Positions 32,361 through 41,262 of a stretch of 64,000 nucleotides of DNA are shown in pieces; positions within the stretch are counted from its first letter, which is position 1, and the number at the start of each line of letters is the position of its first letter. The notes below the pieces were generated by a model. It worked only from the letters and a program-made list of their open reading frames with translations, was not told where the DNA came from and did not search any database. Origin of the DNA: Longimicrobium sp. (GTDB taxonomy: Bacteria; Gemmatimonadota; Gemmatimonadetes; Longimicrobiales; Longimicrobiaceae); the NCBI RefSeq assembly GCF_036388275.1, contig NZ_DASVSF010000110.1, positions 186,001 through 250,000 of the forward strand, written 5' to 3'. The position numbers and the translations under genes were made by a program.

Positions 32361-33290
32361 ATGCGGGAGTGCGTGATCTTCGCGGGGAGTGGGAATCCGG
32401 AGCTGGCCCGCGCGGTGTCGGAACAGGTGGGGATGCCGCTGGGAACGTGCAGTGTAGAGCGCTTTCCCGACGGCGAAACGTCCGTGCGGCTGCTGGAGTC
32501 GGTGCGCGGCAACGACGTGTACCTGCTGCAGCCCACCTGCCCGCCGGTGAACGACAACGTGATGCAGCTGTTCGCCTTTGCCGACGCCTGCCGGCGCGCG
32601 GCCGCGGGGCGCATTCACGCGGTGCTTCCGTACTACGGCTACGCGCGCTCCGACAAGCGGCACGGCCGGCGCGAGCCCATCACCGCCAGCATGGTGGCCC
32701 TGCTGATGAAGGCGTCGGGCATCGACCACGTGCTGACCATCGACCTTCACACCACCCAGATCGAAGGCTTCTTCCCCGGCCCCTTCGACACGCTCACCGC
32801 CGTTCCCACCCTGTGCGCCGCCATGCGGGGCGAGCTTCCCGCCGACGCCGTCGTCGTTTCGCCCGACGCGGGACGGGTGAAGCTGGCGACCGAATATGCC
32901 CAGCGCCTGGACCTGCCGCTCGCCGTGCTTCACAAGCGCCGGGAGAGCGGAAGCGAAACGCGCGTCACGCACCTGGTGGGCGAGGTGGAAGGGCGCACCT
33001 GCCTGATCATCGACGACATGATCTCCACCGGCGGAACGCTGGTGGAGAGCGTGCAGGCGCTGCGCGACGCCGGTGCCGCGGGCTTTCACGTGGCGGCCAC
33101 GCATGGGCTGCTCCTGGGCAACGCCATCGCGCGCTTGACGGACGCGGGCGTCCAGCGGGTGTGCGTCACCGACACCATCGCCCAGGAGCTGGACGAGGGC
33201 GGGGTCCTGCGAGTGGTCTCCGTTGCGGGGCTGCTGGCCGGCGCCCTCCGCAAGCTCGCCTCGGACGAATCGCTGGAAGAGCTGTTCTGA
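32361..33290 (+). CDS. prs: Ribose-phosphate pyrophosphokinase (PRPP synthetase)
   Basis: This 309-residue enzyme makes PRPP from ribose 5-phosphate and ATP, feeding purine, pyrimidine, histidine and tryptophan synthesis. Recognisable blocks are ERFPDGETSVRL, the flexible-loop region YYGYARSDKRHGRREPITA, metal-binding TIDLHTTQIEGFF, VVSPDAGRVKLA, HKRRESGSE and the PRPP-loop LIIDDMISTGGTL. The conserved 'PDxGG' Gly is Arg here (PDAGR). The ATG has GGAG 6 bases upstream. It appears monocistronic. Confidence 0.94.
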   Translation: MRECVIFAGSGNPELARAVSEQVGMPLGTCSVERFPDGETSVRLLESVRGNDVYLLQPTCPPVNDNVMQLFAFADACRRAAAGRIHAVLPYYGYARSDKRHGRREPITASMVALLMKASGIDHVLTIDLHTTQIEGFFPGPFDTLTAVPTLCAAMRGELPADAVVVSPDAGRVKLATEYAQRLDLPLAVLHKRRESGSETRVTHLVGEVEGRTCLIIDDMISTGGTLVESVQALRDAGAAGFHVAATHGLLLGNAIARLTDAGVQRVCVTDTIAQELDEGGVLRVVSVAGLLAGALRKLASDESLEELF

Positions 33291-33411
33291 AATCGAACGT
33301 CGTACGGCGATACGACACGGTCCGTGCAGCGTGCATGGGAATTTCTGCCGCGCAGGTGCCTCAATCCCGGGGGTGAGTGACGATCCAACATCAAGCATCG
33401 TCATAGGTTAG

Positions 33412-33441
33412 CGCGCATGTTCCCGGATGGGAACATGCGCG
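33412..33441. terminator. Strong hairpin downstream of prs
   Basis: CGCGCATGTTCCC (33412-33424) pairs perfectly over 13 bp with GGGAACATGCGCG (33429-33441) around GGAT. It lies 121 bases after prs and 68 bases before the polysaccharide promoter. No T run follows directly, so it could equally be a protein-binding palindrome. Confidence 0.5.
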
Positions 33442-33508
33442 TCGCGGAGTGGCCTTTCTCGTGCACTAGTTACCTGCTACCGAGAGCGGAAGCAGATCTA
33501 GCCGGGGC

Positions 33509-33538
33509 TTGACCGGCGCTGTCTTCCAGGGTTACTCT
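33509..33538 (+). promoter_or_regulatory. Possible promoter of the polysaccharide locus
   Basis: TTGACC (33509-33514), an 18-base spacer and TACTCT (33533-33538) fit the local promoter pattern. The -10 ends only 2 bases before the annotated GTG, so either that GTG is not the start or the message is leaderless. Confidence 0.45.
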
Positions 33539-33540
33539 AA

Positions 33541-35130
33541 GTGGTTGCGAGGGTTCGGTTTGCGCCCCTGCGGGCGCCGCTTGATCCTCCATCCCCGTCC
33601 CTTAGCCGCCACACGCGACTCACCTTGCCCATCCTCCTTGTCTTTGCCGTGGCCGCCTTGGCGGCGCTGCTGGTGACACCGGCCATCGTGCGGGTGGTTA
33701 CGGCCCACGGGTTGTACGGGCACGTGCGCGGCGACTCGCCCGCGCGGCGGGTGCCGCGGCTGGGGGGAATACCCGTGTGGCTGGCCACGTCGGCGGGGAT
33801 CGTGGCGGCCGTGCTGGGGCCGGGGGTGAACGCCGCGGGCGCGGGGCCGGACCGGTTCTTCGTGGGCGTGCTGCTGGCGGGATCGCTGATGTTCGCCGTG
33901 GGCCTGCTGGACGACCTGTACAACCTTCGCCCCTCGGCCAAGCTGCTGGCCCAGTGCACCGCCGCCGTGGTGGCGTACGCGTGCGGCTTTCGCATCGACG
34001 GGATCACCTTCGCGGGCGCCACGCTCGACACCGCCGCCCTGGCGCTGCCGCTGACGCTGCTGTGGATCGTGGGCGTTACCAACGCCTTCAACCTGATCGA
34101 CGGGCTGGACGGCCTGGCGACCGGGATCGGCCTGGTCGCGCTGTGCACCACGCTGGCCGTGGCGCTGATGCTGGGCAACCTGGAGGTGGCCATGGCGTGC
34201 GCCGCCCTGGGCGGCGCGCTGCTGGGCTTCCTCCGCTACAACTTTCGCCCCGCGCGCATTTTCCTGGGAGACTCGGGAAGCATGTTCGTGGGCTTCATGC
34301 TGGCGGTGCTGTCGGTGCACGGGAGCACCAAGAGCGCCGCGGCCGTGTTGGTGGCGGTGCCGGTGCTGGTGCTGGCGCTTCCCATCATGGACACGCTGCT
34401 CGCCATCGTGCGGCGCTGGCTGCGGGGCACGCCCGTGTTCGGGGCCGACGAGCGCCACCTTCACCACCGGCTGCTGGCCGTGGGAGTCACCCACGTGCGC
34501 GCCGTCGTGCTGATGTACCTGCTGGCCGCTGCGCTCGCCGTGTTCGGCGTCCTGCTGGCGTTCGGGCCCCCGTCGCTGGTGGCGGCCGTGGCCCTGGGCG
34601 GCGCCGCGCTGTCGATGGTGCTGCTGCTGGCCAGCATCAAGCTGCTGGGCTACTACGAGTTCGTGGAGGCCGGCGCGGTGCTGCACTCGGGGATGCGGGG
34701 CATCCGCCAGAGCATCCGCGACCAGATCCACGCCCGCGACGTGGCGCAGGTGCTGGCCCGCGCCGAGTCCATGGAGCACATCGAGGCGATCCTGGGCGAC
34801 AACGCCGAGGGCCTGGGCCTGCTCTTCGCGACGGTCTGCCGCGAGTCGTCGCCAGTGGGCGCCCGGTCGGTGCTGCCCGGGGCCGTGGCGGCGGGCGCGT
34901 GGAAGCTGGAGTGCCCGGTGGAGCTGAACCACCCCAACGCCGATCCGTACGTGCTGCGCGTGTGGACCGAGGCGCCCGACGACCTGCGCCTGCTGACGGC
35001 CGACCGCACGGCGCGCGTGCTAGCCGCCGCGGTTCGCGGCTGGCTCACCGGCCCGCGCACGCGGCTTCCGGCTCCGGGCGGCGTCTCGCTCGGCCATCTC
35101 GGCCCCGCGCCGTCGGGCGCCTCGGCCTGA
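33541..35130 (+). CDS. WecA/MraY-family polyprenyl-phosphate sugar-1-phosphate transferase
   Basis: This protein of up to 529 residues initiates polysaccharide assembly by moving a sugar phosphate onto a membrane lipid carrier. It has about 11 membrane helices. The catalytic motifs are GLLDDLYNLRPSAK, NAFNLIDGLDGLATG, RIFLGDSGSMFVG and, characteristic of the WecA rather than the MraY branch, RHLHHRLL. The C-terminal ~170 residues are a soluble extension beyond a normal WecA, with no family I recognise. The GTG at 33541 lies almost on the predicted promoter; TTG at 33625, just before the first helix, is an alternative start. It heads the locus. Confidence 0.87.
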   Translation: MVARVRFAPLRAPLDPPSPSLSRHTRLTLPILLVFAVAALAALLVTPAIVRVVTAHGLYGHVRGDSPARRVPRLGGIPVWLATSAGIVAAVLGPGVNAAGAGPDRFFVGVLLAGSLMFAVGLLDDLYNLRPSAKLLAQCTAAVVAYACGFRIDGITFAGATLDTAALALPLTLLWIVGVTNAFNLIDGLDGLATGIGLVALCTTLAVALMLGNLEVAMACAALGGALLGFLRYNFRPARIFLGDSGSMFVGFMLAVLSVHGSTKSAAAVLVAVPVLVLALPIMDTLLAIVRRWLRGTPVFGADERHLHHRLLAVGVTHVRAVVLMYLLAAALAVFGVLLAFGPPSLVAAVALGGAALSMVLLLASIKLLGYYEFVEAGAVLHSGMRGIRQSIRDQIHARDVAQVLARAESMEHIEAILGDNAEGLGLLFATVCRESSPVGARSVLPGAVAAGAWKLECPVELNHPNADPYVLRVWTEAPDDLRLLTADRTARVLAAAVRGWLTGPRTRLPAPGGVSLGHLGPAPSGASA

Positions 35131-35174
35131 TCCCTCCGCCCGATCCCGTCATCGACCACCCCGCTCCCGGCCCG

Positions 35175-36374
35175 GTGCGCGTCGCATACCTCAGCGCGTC
35201 CGGCGCGCTGGGCGGGGCGGAGCGCGTGCTGCTGGACGTGCTGGCCAGCCTGCGCGCCGCCGAGCCCTCGTGGCCGCTCACCCTGGTCTCGGGAGAGGAC
35301 GGGCCGCTGCTGGAGCGCGTTCGGGCGCTGGGCGTGGAGGCGCACGTGCTCCCCTTCCCCCGTGGGCTGGCTGCGCTGGGAGACGCGGGTGCGGGCGGAA
35401 CGCTGCGCCTCCTCGGCGGCATGGCCGCGGCCGGCCCCGGGGCGGCGGCGTACGTCGCGCGGCTGGCGCTTCTGCTGCGGCGCGCGCGGGCCGACGTGGT
35501 ACACACCAACGGCTTCAAGATGCACCTGCTGGGCGCCTGGGCCGCCTCGCGGGCCACGCCCGTTGTCTGGCACCTTCACGATTTCGTCTCCACCCGCCGC
35601 GCGATGTCGGGCCTGCTGCGGCGCTCCGCCGGGCGATGCGCGGTGGCGGTAGCGGTTTCCGACGCTGTCGCCAAGGACGCGCGCACCGTGCTGGGGCCGG
35701 CCCTGCGCGTGGAGACGGTCCACAACGCAGTCGACCTTCGCCGGTTCACGCCCGACGGGCCCACGCTGGCCCTGCACCGGGCGGCGGGGATGCCGCCGGA
35801 GCCGGTGGGGACGGTGAGCGTGGGCCTGGTCGCCACCATGGGCGTGTGGAAGGGCCACGCGGAGTTCCTGCGCGCCGTCGCCCGCGTTCCGCGCGAGATC
35901 CCGCTGCGGGCGTACGTCGTCGGGGGCGGGATCTATCGCACGCAGGGGAGTGAGGTGTCGGTGGACGGCCTGCGGCGGCTGGCGGCGGAGCTGGGGATCG
36001 CGGACCGCGTGGGATTCACCGGCTTCGTCGGCGACCCGGCGGCAGCCATGCGTGATCTGGACGTGGTGGTGCACGCCAGCACCCAGCCGGAGCCGTTCGG
36101 GCTGGTGATCGCCGAAGCCATGGCCTGCGGCCGGGCGGTGATCGCCAGCGCGGCCGGCGGTGCGGCCGAGATCATCTCCCCCGGCCACGACGTGCTGGCG
36201 GTGGCGCCGGGGGACGTGAACGGCCTGGCCCGCGCCATCCGCCAGCTCGCTACCGACGAGATGCTCCGCTCCACTCTGGCCCGCCAGGGCCGCGAGACGG
36301 CCGTGCGCCGCTTCGACCGCGCGCGGCTCGCGTCGGCGCTGTCTCCGCTGTATCGTTCCCTCCTCAACCACTAG
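35175..36374 (+). CDS. Family 4-type glycosyltransferase
   Basis: This protein of about 399 residues is a GT-B glycosyltransferase. The N-terminal domain reads RVAYLSASGALGGAERVLLD, with the glycine-rich acceptor-side loop, and VVHTNGFKMHLLG. The C-terminal donor domain has TMGVWKGHAEFL, the G-F-G..D strand VGFTGFVGDP, and the nucleotide-sugar motif EPFGLVIAEAMACG (two Glu of the EX7E motif). I chose GTG at 35175, which matches the usual start of the first beta-strand; a CTG overlapping the previous stop (35127) is the only start nearer. Donor and acceptor are unknown. Confidence 0.88.
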   Translation: MRVAYLSASGALGGAERVLLDVLASLRAAEPSWPLTLVSGEDGPLLERVRALGVEAHVLPFPRGLAALGDAGAGGTLRLLGGMAAAGPGAAAYVARLALLLRRARADVVHTNGFKMHLLGAWAASRATPVVWHLHDFVSTRRAMSGLLRRSAGRCAVAVAVSDAVAKDARTVLGPALRVETVHNAVDLRRFTPDGPTLALHRAAGMPPEPVGTVSVGLVATMGVWKGHAEFLRAVARVPREIPLRAYVVGGGIYRTQGSEVSVDGLRRLAAELGIADRVGFTGFVGDPAAAMRDLDVVVHASTQPEPFGLVIAEAMACGRAVIASAAGGAAEIISPGHDVLAVAPGDVNGLARAIRQLATDEMLRSTLARQGRETAVRRFDRARLASALSPLYRSLLNH

Positions 36375-36400
36375 GCCGCGCCCCGTCCGCCGATCTCCAG

Positions 36401-37516
36401 TTGCCGCATCCGCTCCGAGTTCTTCACGTGTACGCGGGCAACCTGTACGGCGGGGTGGAGCGGATGCTCGCCACCCTGGCTTCGGCGCGCGTGGACGGCC
36501 TGGAGCAATCGTTCGCGCTCTCCTTCGACGGCCGGCTGGCGGACGAGCTGCGGCGGATGGATGCGCGGGTGGAGCTGCTGGGCCCCGTCCGCGTCAGCCG
36601 GCCGTGGACGGCGCTGCGGGCGCGGTCGCGCCTGGCGCGGGTGATCCGGGCCAGCCGGCCGGACGTCGTCGTCTGCCATTCCACCTGGGCGCACGGCATC
36701 TTCGCCCCGGTCGCGCGCGGCCGGGGCGTTCCCCTCGTATTCTGGCTTCACGACGTGGTGCGGGGCGGCACCTGGGCCGACCGGCTGGCCAGGCGCACGC
36801 CCCCGGACCTTGCCATCTGCACCAGCCGCTTCGCCCAGGCCGCGCTGGACCGCCTGTGGCCGCACGTTCCCGCCGAGGTGGTGTATCCGCCGGTTCCGCC
36901 GCCGACGGTAGAGCCAGCGTCAGGGCGGGAGGTGCGTTTGGAGCTGGACACGTCCATCGAAGACGTCGTATTCCTGATGGCGAGCCGCTTCGACCCCGCC
37001 AAGGGCCACCGCGTTCTCCTGGATGCGCTGGCCTCGATGCGCGAGGTGGAGGGGTGGACGTGCTGGATCGCGGGTGGCGCGTCGGGCCCGCGGGAGGCGG
37101 CGCACCTGGCCGGGATGCGCGCACTGGCGGAAGGGGCCGGAATCGCGGGGCGGGTGCGGTTCCTGGGCGAGCGCGCGGACGTGCCCCGGTTGATGGCGGC
37201 GGCGGACGTGCTCTGCCAGCCGAACCTTTCGCCCGACGCGTTCGGCATCGCCTTTGTAGAAGGGATGTACGCGGGGCTTCCCGTGGTCACCTCCGCGCTT
37301 GGAGGCGCGCTCGAGGCGGTCGACTCCACGACAGGCATCCTGGTTGCGCCTGGACGGGTGGACGCGCTGACGGAGGCGCTACGCGAACTGGCTGGGAGTT
37401 CCGGCCGACGCGCGGAGCTGGGCGCGGCGGGTCCCGCGCGGGCGCGGGCGTTGTGCGATCCCCATCGACAGGCGGAGCGAATGCGGCAGGTGCTGGCGGC
37501 GGCGGGGCAGGGATGA
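36401..37516 (+). CDS. Family 4-type glycosyltransferase
   Basis: This 371-residue GT-B glycosyltransferase begins LRVLHVYAGNLYGGVERML and has FWLHDVVRGGTWADRLARR in the N-terminal domain. The donor domain starts VVFLMASRFDPAKGHRVLLD and carries DAFGIAFVEGMYAGLPVVTS (EX7E motif). The start appears to be TTG at 36401; a GTG in the first strand is an alternative but would truncate the fold. It lies 26 bases after the preceding glycosyltransferase gene. Confidence 0.87.
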   Translation: MPHPLRVLHVYAGNLYGGVERMLATLASARVDGLEQSFALSFDGRLADELRRMDARVELLGPVRVSRPWTALRARSRLARVIRASRPDVVVCHSTWAHGIFAPVARGRGVPLVFWLHDVVRGGTWADRLARRTPPDLAICTSRFAQAALDRLWPHVPAEVVYPPVPPPTVEPASGREVRLELDTSIEDVVFLMASRFDPAKGHRVLLDALASMREVEGWTCWIAGGASGPREAAHLAGMRALAEGAGIAGRVRFLGERADVPRLMAAADVLCQPNLSPDAFGIAFVEGMYAGLPVVTSALGGALEAVDSTTGILVAPGRVDALTEALRELAGSSGRRAELGAAGPARARALCDPHRQAERMRQVLAAAGQG

Positions 37517-37544
37517 GCGAGGCGTGCTCGGCAGGGGGGCCGTC

Positions 37545-38933
37545 GTGAACACTGCGGCGCACCCAGTTCCCTACGCGGTGCCGTATCGCGGTGCGCGCCG
37601 GCGCCCCAGCCGGCCGTTTCCTTGGGTGCCGGCGTTCATCGTCTTCCAGCTCGCCTGCCAGCTGATGCTGATCTCCGGGCTGGCCGGCGTGCGCGTGCTG
37701 GTGCGCATGGCCGCGTTCGGGGCGAGCCTGGGGCTGCTGGCGCTGCTGCGGGGGCGCGGCTCCGCCCATCCCGCCCGGGGACCCGCCATCTTCGTGTTCG
37801 CCATCCTGGGCGTCTGCATCTTCCATCCCGAAACCTCGTCGTCCGCGGCGGGGGTCGCGCAGGTGGCGTTGTACGGCGCGGTGCTGGCGCCGCTGTTCTG
37901 GGTGCCGCGTCTCACCGCCATCGACATCCGCGCGCTGCGGCAGACGGTGATGGTGCTGTGGGCGTTCCACACCTTCAGCGCCGCCATCGGCGTGGTGCAG
38001 GTGTACCGCCCGGGAACGCTGCAGCCGCCGCTCTCGACCGTCGTGCAGTCCAAGGGCAAGGGCTACGTCGAAAGCCTCAAGATCACCACCGCCACCGGCC
38101 AGCGCGTGTTCCGGCCCATGGGGCTGACCGACGTTCCCGGAGGCGCGGCGGTGTCCGGACTGTACGCGGTGCTCCTGGGCGTGGGCTTCTTCCTCACCCG
38201 CCGCACTCCGCTCGCGCTCGGGGCGTCGCTGGCGAGCATCGTGCTGGGCGCCGCCTGCCTGTACCTTTCCCAGGTTCGCTCGCTGGCGGTGATGACGGGC
38301 ATCTCGCTGCTGGCCGTGGGCGCCGTGCTGGTATGGAGGAAGGACATCAAGCGCCTGTCGATGCTGGGGTTCGGGGTGATCGGCATGCTGCTGCTGGGCT
38401 ACGTGATGGCGGTGAACATGGCCGGAGCGGCGGTCACCAACCGCATGGCGTCGCTGGTGCAGGCCCGGCCCACCCAGGTGTACTACGACAACCGCGGCCG
38501 CTTCCTGGAAGACGCGCTGATGAAAACCCTTCCGGCCGCGCCCTTCGGCGAGGGGCTGGGGCACTGGGGAATGACGGCCACCTACTTCGGCGGAAGCGCG
38601 CCCGGCAAGAACATTTGGGTAGAGATCCAGTGGGCGGGGTGGATCGTGGACGGCGGCGCGCCCCTGCTGTTCACCTACCTGCTCGCCGTGGGTGTGTGCC
38701 TGATCTCCACGTGGCGGATTGCGCGCGCCCGCCCGCCCGGGCCCGAGTCGCACGACCTTCCGTTCTGGGCGGCCATCGTGATGGCGTACTCCGTCGGCGC
38801 CCTGGCGCTCACCTTTTCGTATCCCATCTTCGTTTCGCAGTCGGGGATGGAGTTCTGGCTGCTGAACGCCACGCTGTTCGCCGCGGCCCGCCACGCGCGC
38901 CAGGCCGCGCTCGCCGCCGAGGCGCCTGGGTGA
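37545..38933 (+). CDS. O-antigen polymerase/ligase-like membrane protein
   Basis: This 462-residue protein has about ten to twelve membrane helices and one larger periplasmic loop before the last helices (about 300-380, with NRGRFLEDALMKTLPAAPFG and GLGHWG). That layout, and the short R-rich and H-containing loop motifs, match Wzy/WaaL-type enzymes that polymerise or ligate lipid-linked glycans. I prefer GTG at 37545, which has an AGGGGGG Shine-Dalgarno, over the earlier GTG at 37524. Its stop overlaps the next glycosyltransferase start. Polymerase versus ligase cannot be decided by eye. Confidence 0.75.
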   Translation: MNTAAHPVPYAVPYRGARRRPSRPFPWVPAFIVFQLACQLMLISGLAGVRVLVRMAAFGASLGLLALLRGRGSAHPARGPAIFVFAILGVCIFHPETSSSAAGVAQVALYGAVLAPLFWVPRLTAIDIRALRQTVMVLWAFHTFSAAIGVVQVYRPGTLQPPLSTVVQSKGKGYVESLKITTATGQRVFRPMGLTDVPGGAAVSGLYAVLLGVGFFLTRRTPLALGASLASIVLGAACLYLSQVRSLAVMTGISLLAVGAVLVWRKDIKRLSMLGFGVIGMLLLGYVMAVNMAGAAVTNRMASLVQARPTQVYYDNRGRFLEDALMKTLPAAPFGEGLGHWGMTATYFGGSAPGKNIWVEIQWAGWIVDGGAPLLFTYLLAVGVCLISTWRIARARPPGPESHDLPFWAAIVMAYSVGALALTFSYPIFVSQSGMEFWLLNATLFAAARHARQAALAAEAPG

Positions 38934-40069
38934 GGCCCTGGGCGGTGGTGGCGGGCGACTTCGTCCGCACGGGGGGAATGGACGCGGCCAACCACGCGCT
39001 GGCCGGCTGGCTGGCGCGCAGCGGGCGCGAGACGCACGTGGTGGCGCATCGCGTGGCCGACGACCTCGTCCACGAGCCCAACCTGCACGTTCACCACGTT
39101 CCCCGGCCGCTGGGAAGCCACCTGCTGGGCTTTCCGCTGCTGGACCGGGCCGGCCGGCGCGCCGCGCGCACGCTGGCGGGCCGCGACCCCGCGGTGCTGG
39201 GGAACGGCGGCAACACGCGGGCGGCGGGCGCGGTGTGGCTTCACTACGTCCACGCCGCGTACGAGCCGCGCGTGGCGGGGCGGCCGTTGCGGCGCGGCAT
39301 CGACCGCCTGGCCCGGCGGAGCGCGCTGGCCGACGAAGCCCGGGCCGTGCGCAGCGCCCGGGTGATCGTCGCCAACTCGCGCCTGACCGCGCGGCACGCC
39401 ACCGAGCTGCTGGGCGGCGACCCGGCCGCGGTTCACGTCGTCTACTACGGCACCGACGGAGACCGATTCCGTCCGCCGTCGCCGGACGAGCGTCGGGCCG
39501 CGCGCGGGGCGCTGGGGTGGAACGACGACGTTCCGGCCGTCGCCTTCGTGGGCGCCCTGGGCGACCGGCGGAAGGGGTTCGACACGCTGTTCGAGGCGTG
39601 GCGGCTGTTGTCTGCCGGCGGATCGTGGGATGCGCGGCTGGCCGTCGCGGGCGCGGGCAGCGAGCTGGACCGCTGGCGCCGCCGCGCGGCGGAGGCGGGG
39701 CTGGCGGACCGCATCCAGTTCCTGGGATTTCACCCCGACGTGCGCCGCCTGCTGTGGGCCGCCGACGCCCTGGCCTCGCCCACGCGGTACGAGGCGTACG
39801 GGCTGGCCGTGCAGGAGGCCGTCTGCTGCGGCCTTCCCGTGCTGGTCAGCGAGGCGGCCGGCGTGGCGGAGCGCATCGGGGGCGAGGCGCGCCGGCTGCT
39901 GATTCCCGACCCGGACGACGCGGAGGGCGTGGCCGGGCGGCTGCGCGCGTGGCGGGACGGGTTGGAGGGGCATCGCTCCGCCGCGCTGGCGCTCTCCGCG
40001 CAGATGCGTCTCTGGACCTGGGACGACATGGCGCGGTCCATCGCCCAGCGGGTGGAGGCGGCCCGATGA
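38930..40069 (+). CDS. Family 4-type glycosyltransferase
   Basis: This 379-residue GT-B enzyme starts at a GTG overlapping the previous stop (GTGA). The N-terminal domain has VVAGDFVRTGGMDAANHALA and VWLHYVHAAYEP. The linker VIVANSRLTARHATELLG and VYYGTDGDRFRP precede the donor domain, with VAFVGALGDRRKGFDTLFEA, IQFLGFHPDVRRLLWAADA and EAYGLAVQEAVCCGLPVLVS (EX7E). The arrangement is like PimB/PimC-type mannosyltransferases. It is coupled to the methyltransferase gene that follows (ATGA). Confidence 0.9.
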   Translation: MRPWAVVAGDFVRTGGMDAANHALAGWLARSGRETHVVAHRVADDLVHEPNLHVHHVPRPLGSHLLGFPLLDRAGRRAARTLAGRDPAVLGNGGNTRAAGAVWLHYVHAAYEPRVAGRPLRRGIDRLARRSALADEARAVRSARVIVANSRLTARHATELLGGDPAAVHVVYYGTDGDRFRPPSPDERRAARGALGWNDDVPAVAFVGALGDRRKGFDTLFEAWRLLSAGGSWDARLAVAGAGSELDRWRRRAAEAGLADRIQFLGFHPDVRRLLWAADALASPTRYEAYGLAVQEAVCCGLPVLVSEAAGVAERIGGEARRLLIPDPDDAEGVAGRLRAWRDGLEGHRSAALALSAQMRLWTWDDMARSIAQRVEAAR

Positions 40070-41007
40070 CGCAGTCGACGGAGTCGATGCAGCCCGGTGG
40101 ATTCGCCCTGGTGGATGCGTGCTGGGTCTGCGGCGCGCGTGCGCTGGCGCCCGTGACGCGTGCCATCTTCGAGTTCGAGGGGTACCGCGAGCAGGATCCC
40201 GGGCTGGCGGCGTACACGGGCGCGACGGTGGACCTGGTGCGCTGCGCCGGGTGCGGCTTCGGCCAGCCCCGCGCCATGCCCACGCTGCCGGACTACTTCG
40301 GGCGGATGTACGACCAGCGCTGGTCCGACGAGTGGATCGACTCGGAGTTCCACTCCACGGCCAAGGACGCCATCTTCCGCGAGGTGCTGCGCGACCTGGC
40401 GGCTCGTGTGCCCGCGGGGGAGCGGACGCTGCTGGACCTGGGGGCGCACGTGGGGCGCTTCATCCACCTGGCCGCGCGGGCCGGCTGGCGCGCGGAGGGC
40501 GTGGAGCTGAATCCGCGCACCTCCGCCTACGCCGCCCGCGCCACGGGCCTTCCCGTCCACCGCGCGGACCTGCGCGACCTGGCGGAGGAGGGGCGCCGAT
40601 ACGCCGCGGTGACGCTGACGGACGTGCTGGAGCACATCCCCGAGCCGGTGGGGGCGCTGCAGGCCGTGCGGCGGGTGGTCGCGCCGGGGGGGTGGGTGGC
40701 GGTAAAGGTACCCCACGGCCCCAACCAGTTGCGCAAGGAGCTGCTGCGCGCCCGGCTGCGGCCCGGCTACCGGCCCACGGTGGCCGACAACCTGGTGCAC
40801 GTGTCGCACTTCACCCCGCGCGCGCTGGCGATCGCGCTGGAGCGGGCGGGATTCGTGGACGTGCAGGTGCGCCCGGCCGCGCCGGAGCTGTTCGGATCGC
40901 GGCCCAGCCGGGCCGGGCGCCTGGCGGCCTACGCCGCCTCGCGGGTGCTGGGCCCCTCGTCGCCGCTGGCCCTGAACCTCCAGGCGTACGCCAGGGCGGG
41001 GGATTAG
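40066..41007 (+). CDS. SAM methyltransferase with N-terminal zinc finger
   Basis: This 313-residue protein has an N-terminal Cys4 finger (CWVCG at about 20-24 and CAGCGFGQP about 45 residues later). The class I methyltransferase domain follows: TLLDLGAHVGRFIHLAA, AEGVELNPRTSAYA, and ALTLTDVLEHI-like AVTLTDVLEHIPEPVGAL. This combination is common in polysaccharide loci, where such enzymes methylate sugars on the growing glycan or nucleotide sugar. It overlaps the previous glycosyltransferase gene by ATGA. A repeat element separates it from the next gene. Confidence 0.87.
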   Translation: MTQSTESMQPGGFALVDACWVCGARALAPVTRAIFEFEGYREQDPGLAAYTGATVDLVRCAGCGFGQPRAMPTLPDYFGRMYDQRWSDEWIDSEFHSTAKDAIFREVLRDLAARVPAGERTLLDLGAHVGRFIHLAARAGWRAEGVELNPRTSAYAARATGLPVHRADLRDLAEEGRRYAAVTLTDVLEHIPEPVGALQAVRRVVAPGGWVAVKVPHGPNQLRKELLRARLRPGYRPTVADNLVHVSHFTPRALAIALERAGFVDVQVRPAAPELFGSRPSRAGRLAAYAASRVLGPSSPLALNLQAYARAGD

Positions 41008-41039
41008 GGGGATCGAAGCGGCGACGGGCGGTAGATTCG

Positions 41040-41262
41040 TGGCGAACGGATGGGGTGTGGGTCCCGGCTGTGCTGGGGCGAATGAATTCGCTGCAACAAC
41101 CACACGAAGTCTGCCTTCGCAGACTGGCTTGCTCGAGTGTGGGTGGAAGCCCGGAGCGCGGCCATGGCCTGGTGCAGTTCTCCCCCTCTCCCGCTCGCGG
41201 GAGAGGGGGCCGGGGGGAGAGGGCAGCCGCGGACTGCGCCGGCCCAGGTCGAGACGCCTCAA
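41040..41262. repeat. Repeat pair inside the polysaccharide operon
   Basis: A plus-oriented GAATTCGCTGCAAC-type element (41077-41134, hairpin AGTCTGC/GCAGACT) is followed by a CCCCTCTCCCGC hairpin element with its GGCCGGGGGGAGAGGGCAGC flank (about 41178-41245). The second element lies within the 5' end of the next coding frame, so it appears to have been captured into a gene. Confidence 0.75.
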
